A stretch of DNA of 18,390 nucleotides, taken from positions 1-18,390 of the forward strand of contig JAEWED010000121.1 of assembly GCA_023389745.1 (NCBI GenBank). Direction: 5' to 3'. The notes beneath the pieces are model-generated. The model was not told the origin of the DNA and made no database searches. It worked only from the letters and a program-made list of their open reading frames with translations. The first letter of the stretch is position 1. The number at the start of each line of letters is the position of its first letter. This DNA comes from Actinomycetes bacterium (GTDB lineage Bacteria; Actinomycetota; Acidimicrobiia; Acidimicrobiales; Microtrichaceae). The position numbers were made by a program, and so were the translations under genes. Positions 7,241 through 14,770 of the stretch are shown one piece after another.

Positions 7241-7987
7241 GGCCCCCAGCACCGGATCCATCTGCGCCGAGGTCAGCATCGACCCGCCGTCGAGCACGAC
7301 GTTCTGGCCGGTCAGGTAGCTCGCCCGATCCGACAGCAGGAAGGCGATCAGCTCCGAGACCTCGCCCGGCTCACCGACGCGACCCAGCGGCGTGCCCGCC
7401 TCGATCACCTGACGGGCCGCCGGGTCCGACGCCAGCACGTCGTTGAGCGGCGTGTGCACGAACCCGGGCGACACGCAGTTCACGCGGATGTCCGGAGCCA
7501 GCTCGAGCGCCGCCGCGGCCGACAGCGCGACGACCGCCGCCTTGGCCGCGGAGTACGGCGCCTCGCCACGGGTCGGACGCAGGCCCGACACGCTCGCGAC
7601 GTTCACGATGGCGCCGCCGCCCGCCTCGCGGATCAACGGCGCCGCGGAGCGGATCCCGTAGAAGGTGGCGCTGACGTTCACACGCCAGATCAGATCGACC
7701 TCTCGATCGGTGTAGGACTCGATCGGCTTGAGGTTGCCGACGCCCGCGTTGTTGACGAGCCAGCGCACGCCGTCCAGCTCCGACGCGGCGCGCTGCAGCT
7801 GCTCGTCGAACGCCGCGCTGTCGGCGACATCGGCGACCAGGGCGAGCCCGCCCACCTCGTCCGCGACGCGCTGGGCGCCTTCGGCGTCGCGATCGAGCAC
7901 CCCGACACGCAGGCCGTCGACCGCGAGTCGCCGGCACAGGTCGGCGCCGAGGCCCGACGCGCCACCGGTCACCACGACGCCGCTCAC
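7220..7987 (-). CDS. Short-chain dehydrogenase/reductase (classical SDR)
   Basis: A 255-residue classical SDR. The cofactor loop is TGGASGLG (7-14), and Asp32 after the second strand (VLDRD) favours NAD(H) over NADP(H). NNAG is at 79-82, the structural Asn at RVNVSA (N104), the catalytic Ser in NVASVSG (S132) and Y145/K149 in PYSAAKAA. SPGFVHTPL and the C-terminal YLTGQNVVLDGG are typical. It interconverts a hydroxyl and a carbonyl on an unknown substrate. The start is GTG at 7987, overlapping the TGA of the EthD gene as GTGA, so the two are co-translated. The extreme C-terminus is encoded by the unit that has been tandemly duplicated downstream. Confidence 0.94.
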   Translation of the reverse strand: MSGVVVTGGASGLGADLCRRLAVDGLRVGVLDRDAEGAQRVADEVGGLALVADVADSAAFDEQLQRAASELDGVRWLVNNAGVGNLKPIESYTDREVDLIWRVNVSATFYGIRSAAPLIREAGGGAIVNVASVSGLRPTRGEAPYSAAKAAVVALSAAAALELAPDIRVNCVSPGFVHTPLNDVLASDPAARQVIEAGTPLGRVGEPGEVSELIAFLLSDRASYLTGQNVVLDGGSMLTSAQMDPVLGAMLDHMR

Positions 7988-8382
7988 GACGCGGCCTCGG
8001 CAGCAGCGGCGCCATCGCCGGTCACGTCGCCGTCGATCACGACGGTCGGTTCGTCGGTGATCACGTACTCGACCTGCGACATGTCGAGGAAGCGCTGCTC
8101 GTCGGGAGCGATCAGCTCGGCGTACGCGGGTTCGGAGATGAACCCGACGAAGTCGTCGATCGAACGGAACCACTGCACGGCCACACCGTCGACACCGTCG
8201 GTCCCCGAGAGCGCGTCGGGCAGGTGGCGCACGTGCTGCTCGTAGCGGACGATGTGGCGTGCGAGCGTCGGCTCGCCGGCGATCAACGGTCCGTGGCGGT
8301 CGCGCCAGTGCTCGACGAACTCCTCGCTGGTCATCCCGGATCGGCGTCGGAGCATCGCGAAGAGTTTCACCATGATCGGCAT
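7984..8382 (-). CDS. EthD-domain protein
   Basis: About 132 residues. The N-terminal part reads MVKLFAMLRRRSGMTSEEF followed by VEHWRDRHGPLI, the signature of EthD-like ferredoxin-fold dimeric alpha/beta-barrel proteins, which accompany oxidative degradation and dehydrogenase genes. The middle keeps the VQWFRSIDDFVGF pattern of the second half of that fold; the Ala/Asp-rich tail is probably disordered. Start candidates are ATG 8382 and ATG 8373 (MVKL..., the usual family start); neither has a clear Shine-Dalgarno site. It overlaps the following SDR gene by four nt, so the pair is one operon and probably one catabolic step or its accessory. Only 33 nt separate it from the divergent cNMP-binding gene. 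Confidence 0.85.
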   Translation of the reverse strand: MPIMVKLFAMLRRRSGMTSEEFVEHWRDRHGPLIAGEPTLARHIVRYEQHVRHLPDALSGTDGVDGVAVQWFRSIDDFVGFISEPAYAELIAPDEQRFLDMSQVEYVITDEPTVVIDGDVTGDGAAAAEAAS

Positions 8383-8403
8383 CGTGGCACAGAGGCCCCT
8401 GAC

Positions 8404-8409
8404 TAGGCT
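8404..8409 (+). promoter_or_regulatory. Probable -10 box for a leaderless cNMP-binding protein mRNA
   Basis: TAGGCT (TANNNT) ends six nt before the GTG at 8416, with no Shine-Dalgarno sequence between them. This matches the arrangement in front of the acyltransferase gene and suggests a transcript starting at the GTG. Confidence 0.5.
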
Positions 8410-8415
8410 CGCCCC

Positions 8416-8868
8416 GTGACACCACGGCCCGACCGACATGCCCGGATCCGCACCCTGCCGATGTTCGCCGGATGCACCAAGGACGAACTCGACGAGATCG
8501 ACCGGCTGACCGACGAGATCAGGGTTCCGAAGGGACGCACCGTCATCCGACAGGGCGACCTCGGCCAGGAGTTCGCCCTGATCGTCGAGGGCACCGCCGA
8601 CATCGTGAAGGACGGCGAAGTGGTCGCGACGCTCGGCCCCGGCGCCTACTTCGGCGAGGTCGCGCTGCTCGACTCGATCACCCGCACGGCGTCGGTCGTC
8701 GCTGCATCCGACCTGGTGCTCGAGGTGCTCGACCGCCGCGGCTTCAACACCCTGCTCGACGACCTGCCGCGGCTGTCACGGTCGATGCTGCGGGGCCTCG
8801 CCCACCGACTCGCCGAGCTCGAGGACGACAACGAACAGCTCCGGGCCCAGCTCCGTCGACTCGGCTGA
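8416..8868 (+). CDS. Stand-alone cyclic-nucleotide-binding domain protein
   Basis: A 150-residue protein made of one cNMP-binding (CAP effector) domain, about residues 10-125. Visible landmarks: RTLPMFAGCTKDELDEI at the start, GQEFALIVEGTADIV in the beta barrel, GPGAYFGEVALL followed by RTASVV, the phosphate-binding cassette in which Glu and Arg contact the cyclic nucleotide. The C-terminal 30 residues (LAHRLAELEDDNEQLRAQLR) form a probable dimerising coiled coil. There is no helix-turn-helix after it, so it is not a CRP-type DNA-binding regulator by itself; it may act on a partner. The start is GTG and appears leaderless. It is transcribed away from the EthD/SDR pair. Confidence 0.9.
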   Translation: MTPRPDRHARIRTLPMFAGCTKDELDEIDRLTDEIRVPKGRTVIRQGDLGQEFALIVEGTADIVKDGEVVATLGPGAYFGEVALLDSITRTASVVAASDLVLEVLDRRGFNTLLDDLPRLSRSMLRGLAHRLAELEDDNEQLRAQLRRLG

Positions 8869-8938
8869 GCAGCCCGTGCGCGACACGACCACCGCGCGAA
8901 CCGCTCACATCTGACCGGATCGGACCGAGAGGTAGAAC

Positions 8939-9352
8939 ATGAAGACCATCGGCAACATCCTCTGGTTCGTGCTGTGCGGCGTGTGGCTCGGCATCTCCTA
9001 CCTGCTGGCGGGCGTGCTCGCCTGCATCACGCTCATCGGCATCCCGTTCGGGATCCAGTCCTTCAAGCTGGCCGGCTACGTCATGTGGCCCTTCGGCCGA
9101 GAGCTGCAGGAGTCCCCCGGCGCCCGCTTCTCCAAGGGCGTCATGAACATCATCTGGATCATCGTCGGTGGCCTCTGGCTGGCGATCGGGCACGTGCTCT
9201 TCGGCGTGATCCTGTGCATCACGATCCTGGGCATCCCCTTCGGCCTCAAGAACTTCTCGATGGCCAAGCTCGCCCTCTTCCCCTTCGACTACGCCGTGGT
9301 CCGCAAGGGCGAGCCGGGCCCGAACGAGGCCCCGCTCACGTCCGAGGACTGA
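8939..9352 (+). CDS. YccF-domain membrane protein
   Basis: A 137-residue membrane protein containing two copies of the YccF (DUF307) repeat. Each copy has a Trp-rich helix (ILWFVLCGVWLGISYLLAG; IIWIIVGGLWLAIGHVLFG) followed by CITLIGIPFG or CITILGIPFG and a Lys-x-x pattern ending in PFG or PFD. That gives about four transmembrane helices with a short polar tail. The family is widespread in bacteria with no established biochemical role. The start has GAGAGG a few nt upstream. The next gene begins within a few nt of its stop, so the two are probably co-transcribed. Confidence 0.92.
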   Translation: MKTIGNILWFVLCGVWLGISYLLAGVLACITLIGIPFGIQSFKLAGYVMWPFGRELQESPGARFSKGVMNIIWIIVGGLWLAIGHVLFGVILCITILGIPFGLKNFSMAKLALFPFDYAVVRKGEPGPNEAPLTSED

Positions 9353-9359
9353 GCCCTCC

Positions 9360-10505
9360 CTGTACCAGACCGTCGTCTCCGGCATCGGCGCGCTCTTCGC
9401 CGCTGCCCTCGGCCTGATCGCAGCGGCGTTCGTCCGCCATCTGTTCAGCCGGAGTCGGTCCGGCGGTCGCAGCGACGCGCCCCGCCGGGTCGGGATCCTC
9501 GACCTGGCGGTGGCGATCGTCGTCGCCGGAGCCACGACCGTCGTGTTGATCGCGCTCGGGCTGGTCGGCGGCACCGGCCCGTTCGTCGCGATGCACGTCG
9601 CGTACTTCGGCGTCGTGGTCACGTTGCCGCTCATCGCGATCGGCACGCTGCTGCTCGCACGTGACCACCTGCGTCCCTCGCTGGTCGGCGCGGCGGTGCT
9701 GTGCCTGTTGCCGGTGCCGCTCGGCGTCTACGCGTCGCACGTCGAACCCGGTTGGCTGCGTGTCGACCAGGTCCCGGTGCCGGTCGCGGATGATCGACTC
9801 GGCACCGGCACCGTTCGCGTCGGCGTGCTGTCGGACATGCAGATGGCCACCGTCGGCGACCACGAACGCCGTGCGGTCCGGATGCTCATGGAGCAGCGAC
9901 CCGACGTGATCCTCGTGCCGGGCGACCTGTTCCACATGGAGCCCGAGCGCTTCGAGGCACAGCTGCCGGCGCTGCGAGCGCTCTACTCGGAGCTGCACGC
10001 GCCGCACGGGGTCTACGTCGTGCCTGGTGACGTCGACGGCCTCGAGATGCTGCGGCGTGTGGTCGAGGGCACCGACATGGAGCTGCTGCTCGACACCACG
10101 ACGCGCATCGACGTGCGCGACCGCCAGCTGCTCGTCGGCGGGGTCGGTGGACGCCACGACGACGTCGGCGCGGCCGCCGTGCGCCAAGCGTTGTCGGCCG
10201 AGCCCGTCGACGGTGCGATCACCATCCAGCTCGCCCACCGACCCGACGCCGTGCTCGAGCTGCCGCCCGCCTCCCGGGTCGACCTGACCGTGTCGGGGCA
10301 CACCCACGGCGGGCAGATCGTCGTGCCGCTCATCGGTCCGCTGCTCACGTTGTCCGACGTCCCCCGCCACGTCGCCCGAGGTGGTCTGCACGACGTCGCC
10401 GGCAACCGCGTCTACGTCTCACCCGGCGTCGGTGCCGAGCGCGGCGGCGCACCGCAGGTCAGGTTCCTGGACCGGCCGTCCGTCACGATCCTCGACGTGG
10501 GCTGA
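9360..10505 (+). CDS. Membrane-anchored calcineurin-like metallophosphoesterase with altered active site
   Basis: The first conventional start is GTG 9510 (331 residues). However, the 50 codons before it are open, have almost pure G/C third positions and encode a membrane helix (residues like GALFAAALGLIAAAF), so I extend to CTG 9360, seven nt after the YccF stop and 11 nt after a GAGGA. Two or three more helices follow, then a phosphoesterase domain: GVLSDMQM, ILVPGDLFH, VVPGDVDG, and GHTHGGQI near the end. It belongs with YkuE-like membrane phosphoesterases. The canonical D-x-H reads DMQ and the canonical GNHD/E reads GDVD, so two metal or catalytic residues differ, while GD and GHTHGGQ are intact. 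Activity is therefore uncertain. Confidence 0.8.
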   Translation: MYQTVVSGIGALFAAALGLIAAAFVRHLFSRSRSGGRSDAPRRVGILDLAVAIVVAGATTVVLIALGLVGGTGPFVAMHVAYFGVVVTLPLIAIGTLLLARDHLRPSLVGAAVLCLLPVPLGVYASHVEPGWLRVDQVPVPVADDRLGTGTVRVGVLSDMQMATVGDHERRAVRMLMEQRPDVILVPGDLFHMEPERFEAQLPALRALYSELHAPHGVYVVPGDVDGLEMLRRVVEGTDMELLLDTTTRIDVRDRQLLVGGVGGRHDDVGAAAVRQALSAEPVDGAITIQLAHRPDAVLELPPASRVDLTVSGHTHGGQIVVPLIGPLLTLSDVPRHVARGGLHDVAGNRVYVSPGVGAERGGAPQVRFLDRPSVTILDVG

Positions 10506-10543
10506 GCTCCCACTCCGTCTGTCGCGCGACGTCACTCCGAGCG

Positions 10544-10563
10544 GACGCTTCCGCAGAAGCGTC
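10544..10563. terminator. Hairpin with 8-bp stem, candidate terminator of the phosphoesterase gene
   Basis: GACGCTTC-CGCA-GAAGCGTC forms a perfect 8-bp stem with a 4-nt loop, 38 nt after the phosphoesterase stop. No U-tract follows. Its first 18 nt recur at 10696. Confidence 0.45.
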
Positions 10564-10713
10564 GAGTGTCAGCGCACGCCGGTCCGTGGGGTGTGTCCCG
10601 AAGCCGAGTTGCGACGAAACGCAGGTGGTTCGACCGCTCGCTTTCGTTCCAACTCGGCGCGGAAGTGCAACCCGGCACTCGCGCTCACCGGTGCTGACGC
10701 TTCCGCAGAAGCG
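10544..10713. repeat. Non-coding hairpin array (repeat copies flanking an inverted repeat)
   Basis: The 18-nt sequence GACGCTTCCGCAGAAGCG occurs at 10544-10561 and 10696-10713, each able to form a hairpin. Between them, arms at 10604-10622 and 10640-10657 (CCGAGTTG...GACGAAA against TTTCGTT...CAACTCGG) form an imperfect inverted repeat with a 17-nt loop. No open frame with coding bias covers the interval 10506-10782, which otherwise shows nothing I recognise. The arrangement resembles a small non-autonomous repeat element or a structured RNA. Confidence 0.55.
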
Positions 10714-10782
10714 CCCGCGACCGGGCGTCTGTTCCGGCGATCAGTGACGCGCGGCAGTCAATTGCTCTGCAAAGATTCGGGC

Positions 10783-10967
10783 GTGGGAGTTGTTGAGTAC
10801 CCCGAGCTGCCCGGTTGGGAGTTCACCGTGAAGAGGTGTCGAACGGCCAGTACCGAGTGCGAGCCGTCGGACCGCGGGGAGTCTCGGGCGAGTCGGGTGC
10901 CGTTGATCCGGAGCTGGCACTCGACGACCTGCGTGAGTGGGCACGAACGGTCCCCATAGACGGGTAG
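10783..10967 (+). pseudogene. Small hypothetical gene broken by a one-base deletion
   Basis: From GTG 10783 the frame reads VVEYPELPGWEFTV, then becomes unlike coding sequence. One base earlier, from 10833, the frame continues EVSNGQYRVRAVGPRGVS and DPELALDDLREWARTVP to a TAG at 10965. Joining the halves gives a sensible protein of about 61 residues, GWEFTV-EVSNGQYRV, of the kind of small beta-strand domain with a D-x-x-x-L-L-x-x-x-x-x-W tail seen in many actinobacterial hypotheticals. The break is explained by loss of one G in an AAGGAGG-like run at 10831-10836. Decay, sequencing error or frameshifting cannot be told apart here. The function is unknown. Confidence 0.6.
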
Positions 10968-11002
10968 CCCACACCCGGCGTTCGGGGGCGGTCTGGTCCG
11001 TG

Positions 11003-11293
11003 TCAGCTCAGAGCCTTCGCGGCCATACGGCGCAGCCGCTCGTCGACGTTGTCGCGATAGAAGCCGTTGTCGCTCTGTAGCTCGACGTTCGGAAATGTCA
11101 GGACCAACGCATGCCGCAACGCGTCGACTGCGTCAGCCTGGTTCCCCCGGGCCCCGAGGCGAGTGACGACCAACTCGGCAACCTCGTCCCAGTAGTTCTC
11201 ATCCTGGGCTGATTCGGTGAGCCATGGCTCGAGTGGGTCGTACTCGCGAATGGCGGCAGACCACCGGGCCACCTGCTCAGACTCGGCTCGCAT
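11003..11293 (-). CDS. Hypothetical protein, 96 residues
   Basis: A small soluble, largely helical and acidic protein. Readable features are an N-terminal VARWSAAIREYDPLEPWL, a central YWDEVAELVVTRLGA and a C-terminal YRDNVDERLRRMAAKAL. I recognise no domain. Codon third positions are less G/C-rich than in the flanking operons, like the rest of this accessory stretch. No convincing Shine-Dalgarno site precedes the ATG at 11293. It lies between two broken genes, so it may itself be a recent arrival or under relaxed selection. Confidence 0.55.
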   Translation of the reverse strand: MRAESEQVARWSAAIREYDPLEPWLTESAQDENYWDEVAELVVTRLGARGNQADAVDALRHALVLTFPNVELQSDNGFYRDNVDERLRRMAAKALS

Positions 11294-11401
11294 GGTCGAC
11301 AGTCAATCAGCCTGGCGGGCGCCCCGGAATCGCCAGTGAGCCATGCCCGCCACCCGCCGATCGACGAGAGGGGTCGCCCTCGCTGGAACACTGGTGAAGT
11401 G

Positions 11402-11953
11402 ATGGAGGAACACAAGGCCACGACTCGGCGTCAAGGTCGGCGACGGCCAGCCACGTTTGCCGGTGTCGTGGCTCTGCTCATCGTCTGCTCCTGCAGCCTG
11501 ACGGGACCCGACCACGCTGCTGAGCGAGCCGAGTACTTGGATGCGCTCTTCAGAGGGGACCCTGCGACCGCGCATGAGTTGCTGTGCGATCGTGCGCGCT
11601 CAGAGATGCCGACGCCCGGCGACCTCGATACAGCATTCCGAGCGCAGGAGGAACGGCTCGACCTGAAAGGCGAATGGGACCCACTACGTGGAGACTCCGA
11701 GGTCGCCGTCGCAGACTTCCTCCAATCCGATGGCGAATACCTCACCCTCGAAACACCCCTGGAGACCACCGACGACGCGGTGCTCATGTGCCCATCGCCG
11801 AAGTCGCCTCTCGGTTCACCCGCGAGTGGATGACGAACGAGAACCGCCCCCGAAGTGCCGTTCTGGGGCACCTGCGAGGCTCCTTTCAACTCGCCGAGCG
11901 ACGGGGACTTGCCGCGACTATCTCAGCTTGCTGCCGAACTCGACGTGGGCTGA
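11402..11953 (+). pseudogene. Lipoprotein-like hypothetical gene with two compensating frameshifts
   Basis: From ATG 11402 the protein has an Arg-rich start, a hydrophobic segment (TFAGVVALLIVCSC) with a lipobox-like V-C-S-C, and then a soluble domain (AERAEYLDALFRGDPATAHELL...). This frame ends in a stop at 11831-11833. Around 11788 the coding bias moves to another frame (PIAEVASRFTREWMTNENRP) and at a run of five C (11847-11851) returns to the first frame, which continues EVPFWGTCEAPFNSPSDGDL and LPRLSQLAAELDVG to TGA 11951-11953. The likely ancestor is one protein of about 183 residues. An intact shorter version (to 11833) is possible but leaves a codon-biased, open 3' part unexplained. 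Function unknown. Confidence 0.6.
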
Positions 11954-11987
11954 GTTCGCGCACGACGGACGACGTTGCGCAGCGCGC

Positions 11988-13553
11988 TCAGTGCTCGGCG
12001 GCGAACTCGCCGTCCTGACCCGCCAGGTCCTGAGGTCGTGCCCGGGCCGGCAGGAACACGAACGCCATCACTGCGCCGAGCGCCGTCGCCAGCGCCGCGA
12101 CCAGCACACCTCGGTGCATCGCGTCGACGAAGCCCTGGTTCGCGATCTCCATCAGCCGTGACCCGACGTCGGCCGGCACCCGCGGGTCGGCGGCCACCTG
12201 CGCAGCTCCGCCGAGCGACGAGGTCGCGGCCTCGACCGCCGCGTCGGGCGCGCCCAGTCCGGTGAGGAAGTCGTCGACCTTGCTGCCGTAGGTCGACGCG
12301 AGCACGCTGCCGATCACCGCGACGCCGAGTGCACCACCGACCTGACGTGTCGTGTCGTTGACCGCGGAGCCGACCCCTGCCTTGGCGAGGGGCAGCGACC
12401 CCATGACCGAGTCGGTCGCCGGCGCCATGGTCAGTCCCATGCCCGCGGCCATGACCACGAGTCGCCAGGCGACGTCGACGTACGCGCTGTCGACCCGCAA
12501 CGTCGACATCGTCACCAGCCCGAGCGTCACCAGGGAGAGCCCGATGGTCACCGTGACCTTGGTGCCGATGCGCTCGACGATCCGCGGGCTCGTCGGGGCG
12601 AAGACCATCATCGTCAGGGCGAACGGCAGCATCCGGATGCCCGTCTGCAGCGGCGTGTAGCCGAGCACGAACTGGAAGTACTGCGTCAGCAGGAAGATCG
12701 ACCCGAACATCGAGAAGAACACGACGGTGATCGAACCGCTCGCCGCGCTGAACCGGGGGTTCCGGAAGAACGACACGTCGAGCATGGGGTGGCTGCTGTG
12801 GCGCTCCCACAGCACGAAGGCGATGAGCAGGACGACACCTGCGACCAGCGAGCCCAGGATCCTCGGCTCGCCCCACCCGTGGGAGGGCGCCTCGATGATC
12901 GCGAAGAGCAGCGCCGTCAGGCCCACGATCGACAGCAGCGCGCCGACGACGTCGAGGCGCGGCGCCGCGGGGTCCTTGGAGTCGGGGATGAGGAAGAACC
13001 CGGCGATGAGGCCGATCACCACGATCGGGATGTTCACCAGGAACACCGAGCCCCAGTAGAAGTGCTCGACGAGGAACCCTCCGGTCAGCGGGCCGAGCGC
13101 GGCACCGAGACCGGCGACACCGGCCCACACGCCGATCGCGCGGCCACGCTCCTCGGGCGGGAACACGTTCGTGATGATCGACAACGTGGCCGGCATGATC
13201 AGCGCGCCGCCGATGCCCATGACCGCACGTGTGCCGATGAGCTGGTTCGCCGAGGTGGCGATCGCCGAGATGACCGATCCGAGGCCGAAGATCACGAAGC
13301 CGATCTGCAGCGCGGGTCGTCGACCGAACCGGTCACCCAGCGCACCGGCGCTGAGCAGCAGGCCGGCGAAGACCAGCGTGTAGGAGTCGACGATCCACTG
13401 CAGCTGGCTGTTGCTCGCGTCGAGGTCCCTGATGATCGTCGGGATCGCGACGTTCAGGATCGAGTTGTCGAGCACGATCACGAGCAGGCTGAAGCAGAGC
13501 ACGGCAAGGATCCACCAGCGCCGTTCGTCTGCGTGCTCCTCTGCGGTTCCCAT
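11988..13553 (-). CDS. MFS drug/solute efflux transporter, DHA2 family (14 TMS)
   Basis: A 521-residue proton-coupled efflux pump of the EmrB/QacA (DHA2) family. Family motifs are visible: LDNSILNVAIPTI in helix 1 (motif D1), GALGDRFGRRPAL in the helix 2-3 loop (motif A), GIGGALIMPATLSII in helix 4 (motif B) and GVAGLGAALGPLTGGFL in helix 5 (motif C). Hydrophobic segments fit 14 helices; a long polar loop (about 430-480) precedes the last helix. The start at 13553 has GGAGG five nt upstream. It follows the LLM oxidoreductase gene by 36 nt on the same strand and is probably co-transcribed, consistent with a detoxification or export pair. The substrate cannot be read from sequence. Confidence 0.95.
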   Translation of the reverse strand: MGTAEEHADERRWWILAVLCFSLLVIVLDNSILNVAIPTIIRDLDASNSQLQWIVDSYTLVFAGLLLSAGALGDRFGRRPALQIGFVIFGLGSVISAIATSANQLIGTRAVMGIGGALIMPATLSIITNVFPPEERGRAIGVWAGVAGLGAALGPLTGGFLVEHFYWGSVFLVNIPIVVIGLIAGFFLIPDSKDPAAPRLDVVGALLSIVGLTALLFAIIEAPSHGWGEPRILGSLVAGVVLLIAFVLWERHSSHPMLDVSFFRNPRFSAASGSITVVFFSMFGSIFLLTQYFQFVLGYTPLQTGIRMLPFALTMMVFAPTSPRIVERIGTKVTVTIGLSLVTLGLVTMSTLRVDSAYVDVAWRLVVMAAGMGLTMAPATDSVMGSLPLAKAGVGSAVNDTTRQVGGALGVAVIGSVLASTYGSKVDDFLTGLGAPDAAVEAATSSLGGAAQVAADPRVPADVGSRLMEIANQGFVDAMHRGVLVAALATALGAVMAFVFLPARARPQDLAGQDGEFAAEH

Positions 13554-13589
13554 GTGAGCCTCCAGTGCGATTCGGTCGACGGTCGTCGC

Positions 13590-14501
13590 TCAGTTCTCGA
13601 GGTCGCGGACGGCGGCATCGAGGCGTTCGACCCGCGCCAGCCAACCGCCGGGATCGTCCGGGGTCAGCTCGTCGAGCGGGGTGATGACGAACTTCGACGC
13701 CCCCACGGCGATGAAGTCCTCGATGAGACGTCGGAGCGCGTGAGGCCCGACGGGCACCACGGACTCGACCGCGACGTCGGGGCGCTGCTTCGAGAGGAAC
13801 GCCGACATCGCGTCGGGCAGCTCGTGCTCGGCGTACGGGATGAGCACGCCCAGGTGCTCGGGGTCGATCGAGCGGTCGTGCTCCGCCGCGGTGGCGTTGA
13901 CCAGCTCCCAACCCTCGGCGACGTCGGAGGGGGTCGTGAACGACGGCAGCCAGCCGTCGCCGAGCCGGCCGGTCCGCCGCAGCTCCGACGAGGTGCGACC
14001 GCCGAGCCAGAGCTCGATGGGCTGCTGCACCGGCACGGGTCGCAGCCGCACCGACTCGACGGCGAAGCGTTCGCCGTCGTGGGTCACCTCGTCACCCGAC
14101 CACAGCGAGCGCATGAGCGTGATCGCCTCGTCGAACCAGGCGGCCCGCTCGGTGCGCTCGACGCCGAAGGCCCGGTGCTCCACCGGGACCGGCGCGCCGA
14201 GACCGACCGCCGGCAGCAGCCGTCCGTTCGAGAGCCGATCGAGCGAGGCGAGCTCCTTGGCGAGCACGACCGGGTTGCGCCCGGGCAGCACGAGCACCGC
14301 GGTGCCGAGCTTCAGGCGTCGGGTCCGCCCGGCGGCGAACGACAACGCCACCAGCGGGTCCGGGGCGTCGCCGGTGAGGCGTTCCGAGAGCCACAGCGAG
14401 TCGAAGCGGAGGTCCTCGAGGGCGTCGACCAGCTCGCCGAACGGCCCGGGCTCGTTGGCCCGCGTCTGCGTGCCGAGGCCGAACCCGATGCGCACCTTCA
14501 T
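13590..14501 (-). CDS. LLM-class (luciferase-like, probably F420-dependent) oxidoreductase
   Basis: A 303-residue luciferase-like TIM-barrel protein. Landmarks: FGLGTQTRANEPGPFGELV at the N-terminus, LRFDSLWLSERL (31-42), RLKLGTAVLVLPGRNPVVLAKELASLDRLSNGRL in the middle, which is the core signature of this group (quoted here only as a region, about residues 70-104), GLGAPVPVEHRAFGV, and PIELWLGGRT with LGDGWLPSF further on. Such proteins bind F420 or FMN and reduce or oxidise small organics. F420 is the more likely cofactor in an actinobacterium. The ATG at 14501 follows GGAGGGGG; upstream in-frame starts lie in non-coding sequence. It is the first gene of the operon with the DHA2 transporter, and divergent from the B12 riboswitch. 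Confidence 0.9.
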   Translation of the reverse strand: MKVRIGFGLGTQTRANEPGPFGELVDALEDLRFDSLWLSERLTGDAPDPLVALSFAAGRTRRLKLGTAVLVLPGRNPVVLAKELASLDRLSNGRLLPAVGLGAPVPVEHRAFGVERTERAAWFDEAITLMRSLWSGDEVTHDGERFAVESVRLRPVPVQQPIELWLGGRTSSELRRTGRLGDGWLPSFTTPSDVAEGWELVNATAAEHDRSIDPEHLGVLIPYAEHELPDAMSAFLSKQRPDVAVESVVPVGPHALRRLIEDFIAVGASKFVITPLDELTPDDPGGWLARVERLDAAVRDLEN

Positions 14502-14584
14502 GATCACCCCCTCCGTCGAGCGGTCACCCCTCGACACCTCTTTTGCCCGCGTCGATCGCGGGATGGTCTGATGGAACCACAACC

Positions 14585-14720
14585 CAACCACCACGAGTCG
14601 AGGAAAGCCGGTGAAAGTCCGGCACTGTCCCGCAGCCGTGAGGGCCCCAGGCCCGAGTCGGAATGCTCGTCACGAGGTGTTGCTTCGATCCCGTCCGCCG
14701 CGGAGAGCGGACGTCGAAGC
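14585..14720 (+). promoter_or_regulatory. Cobalamin riboswitch (compact aptamer plus L13-type hairpin)
   Basis: The conserved cobalamin core is present: GCCGGTGAAAGTCCGGCACT (14607-14626) then GTCCCGCAGCCGTGAGG (about 14627-14643), and a B12-box-like GAGTCGGAATGCTCGTC (14655-14671). Outer pairings can be drawn: CAACCACC (14585-14592) with GGTGTTG (14676-14682) and ACGAG (14593-14597) with CTCGT (14666-14670). The next hairpin (14682-14720) has arms GCTTCGA/TCGAAGC and CGTCCGC/GCGGACG. Its loop GCGG (14700-14703) is complementary to CCGC (14630-14633) in the aptamer, the kissing contact that senses cobalamin. Bound B12 should reduce expression of the operon starting at 14784. Boundaries are approximate. 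Confidence 0.95.
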
Positions 14721-14770
14721 CTGGCAGGTGCGGGAGCAGTCCCGGATCCCCTGGGCGGCGGCGTCCACCC

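Noticed and set aside
8416..8868. CRP/FNR transcription regulator
   Set aside because: The protein ends after the cyclic-nucleotide domain and a coiled coil, with no helix-turn-helix.
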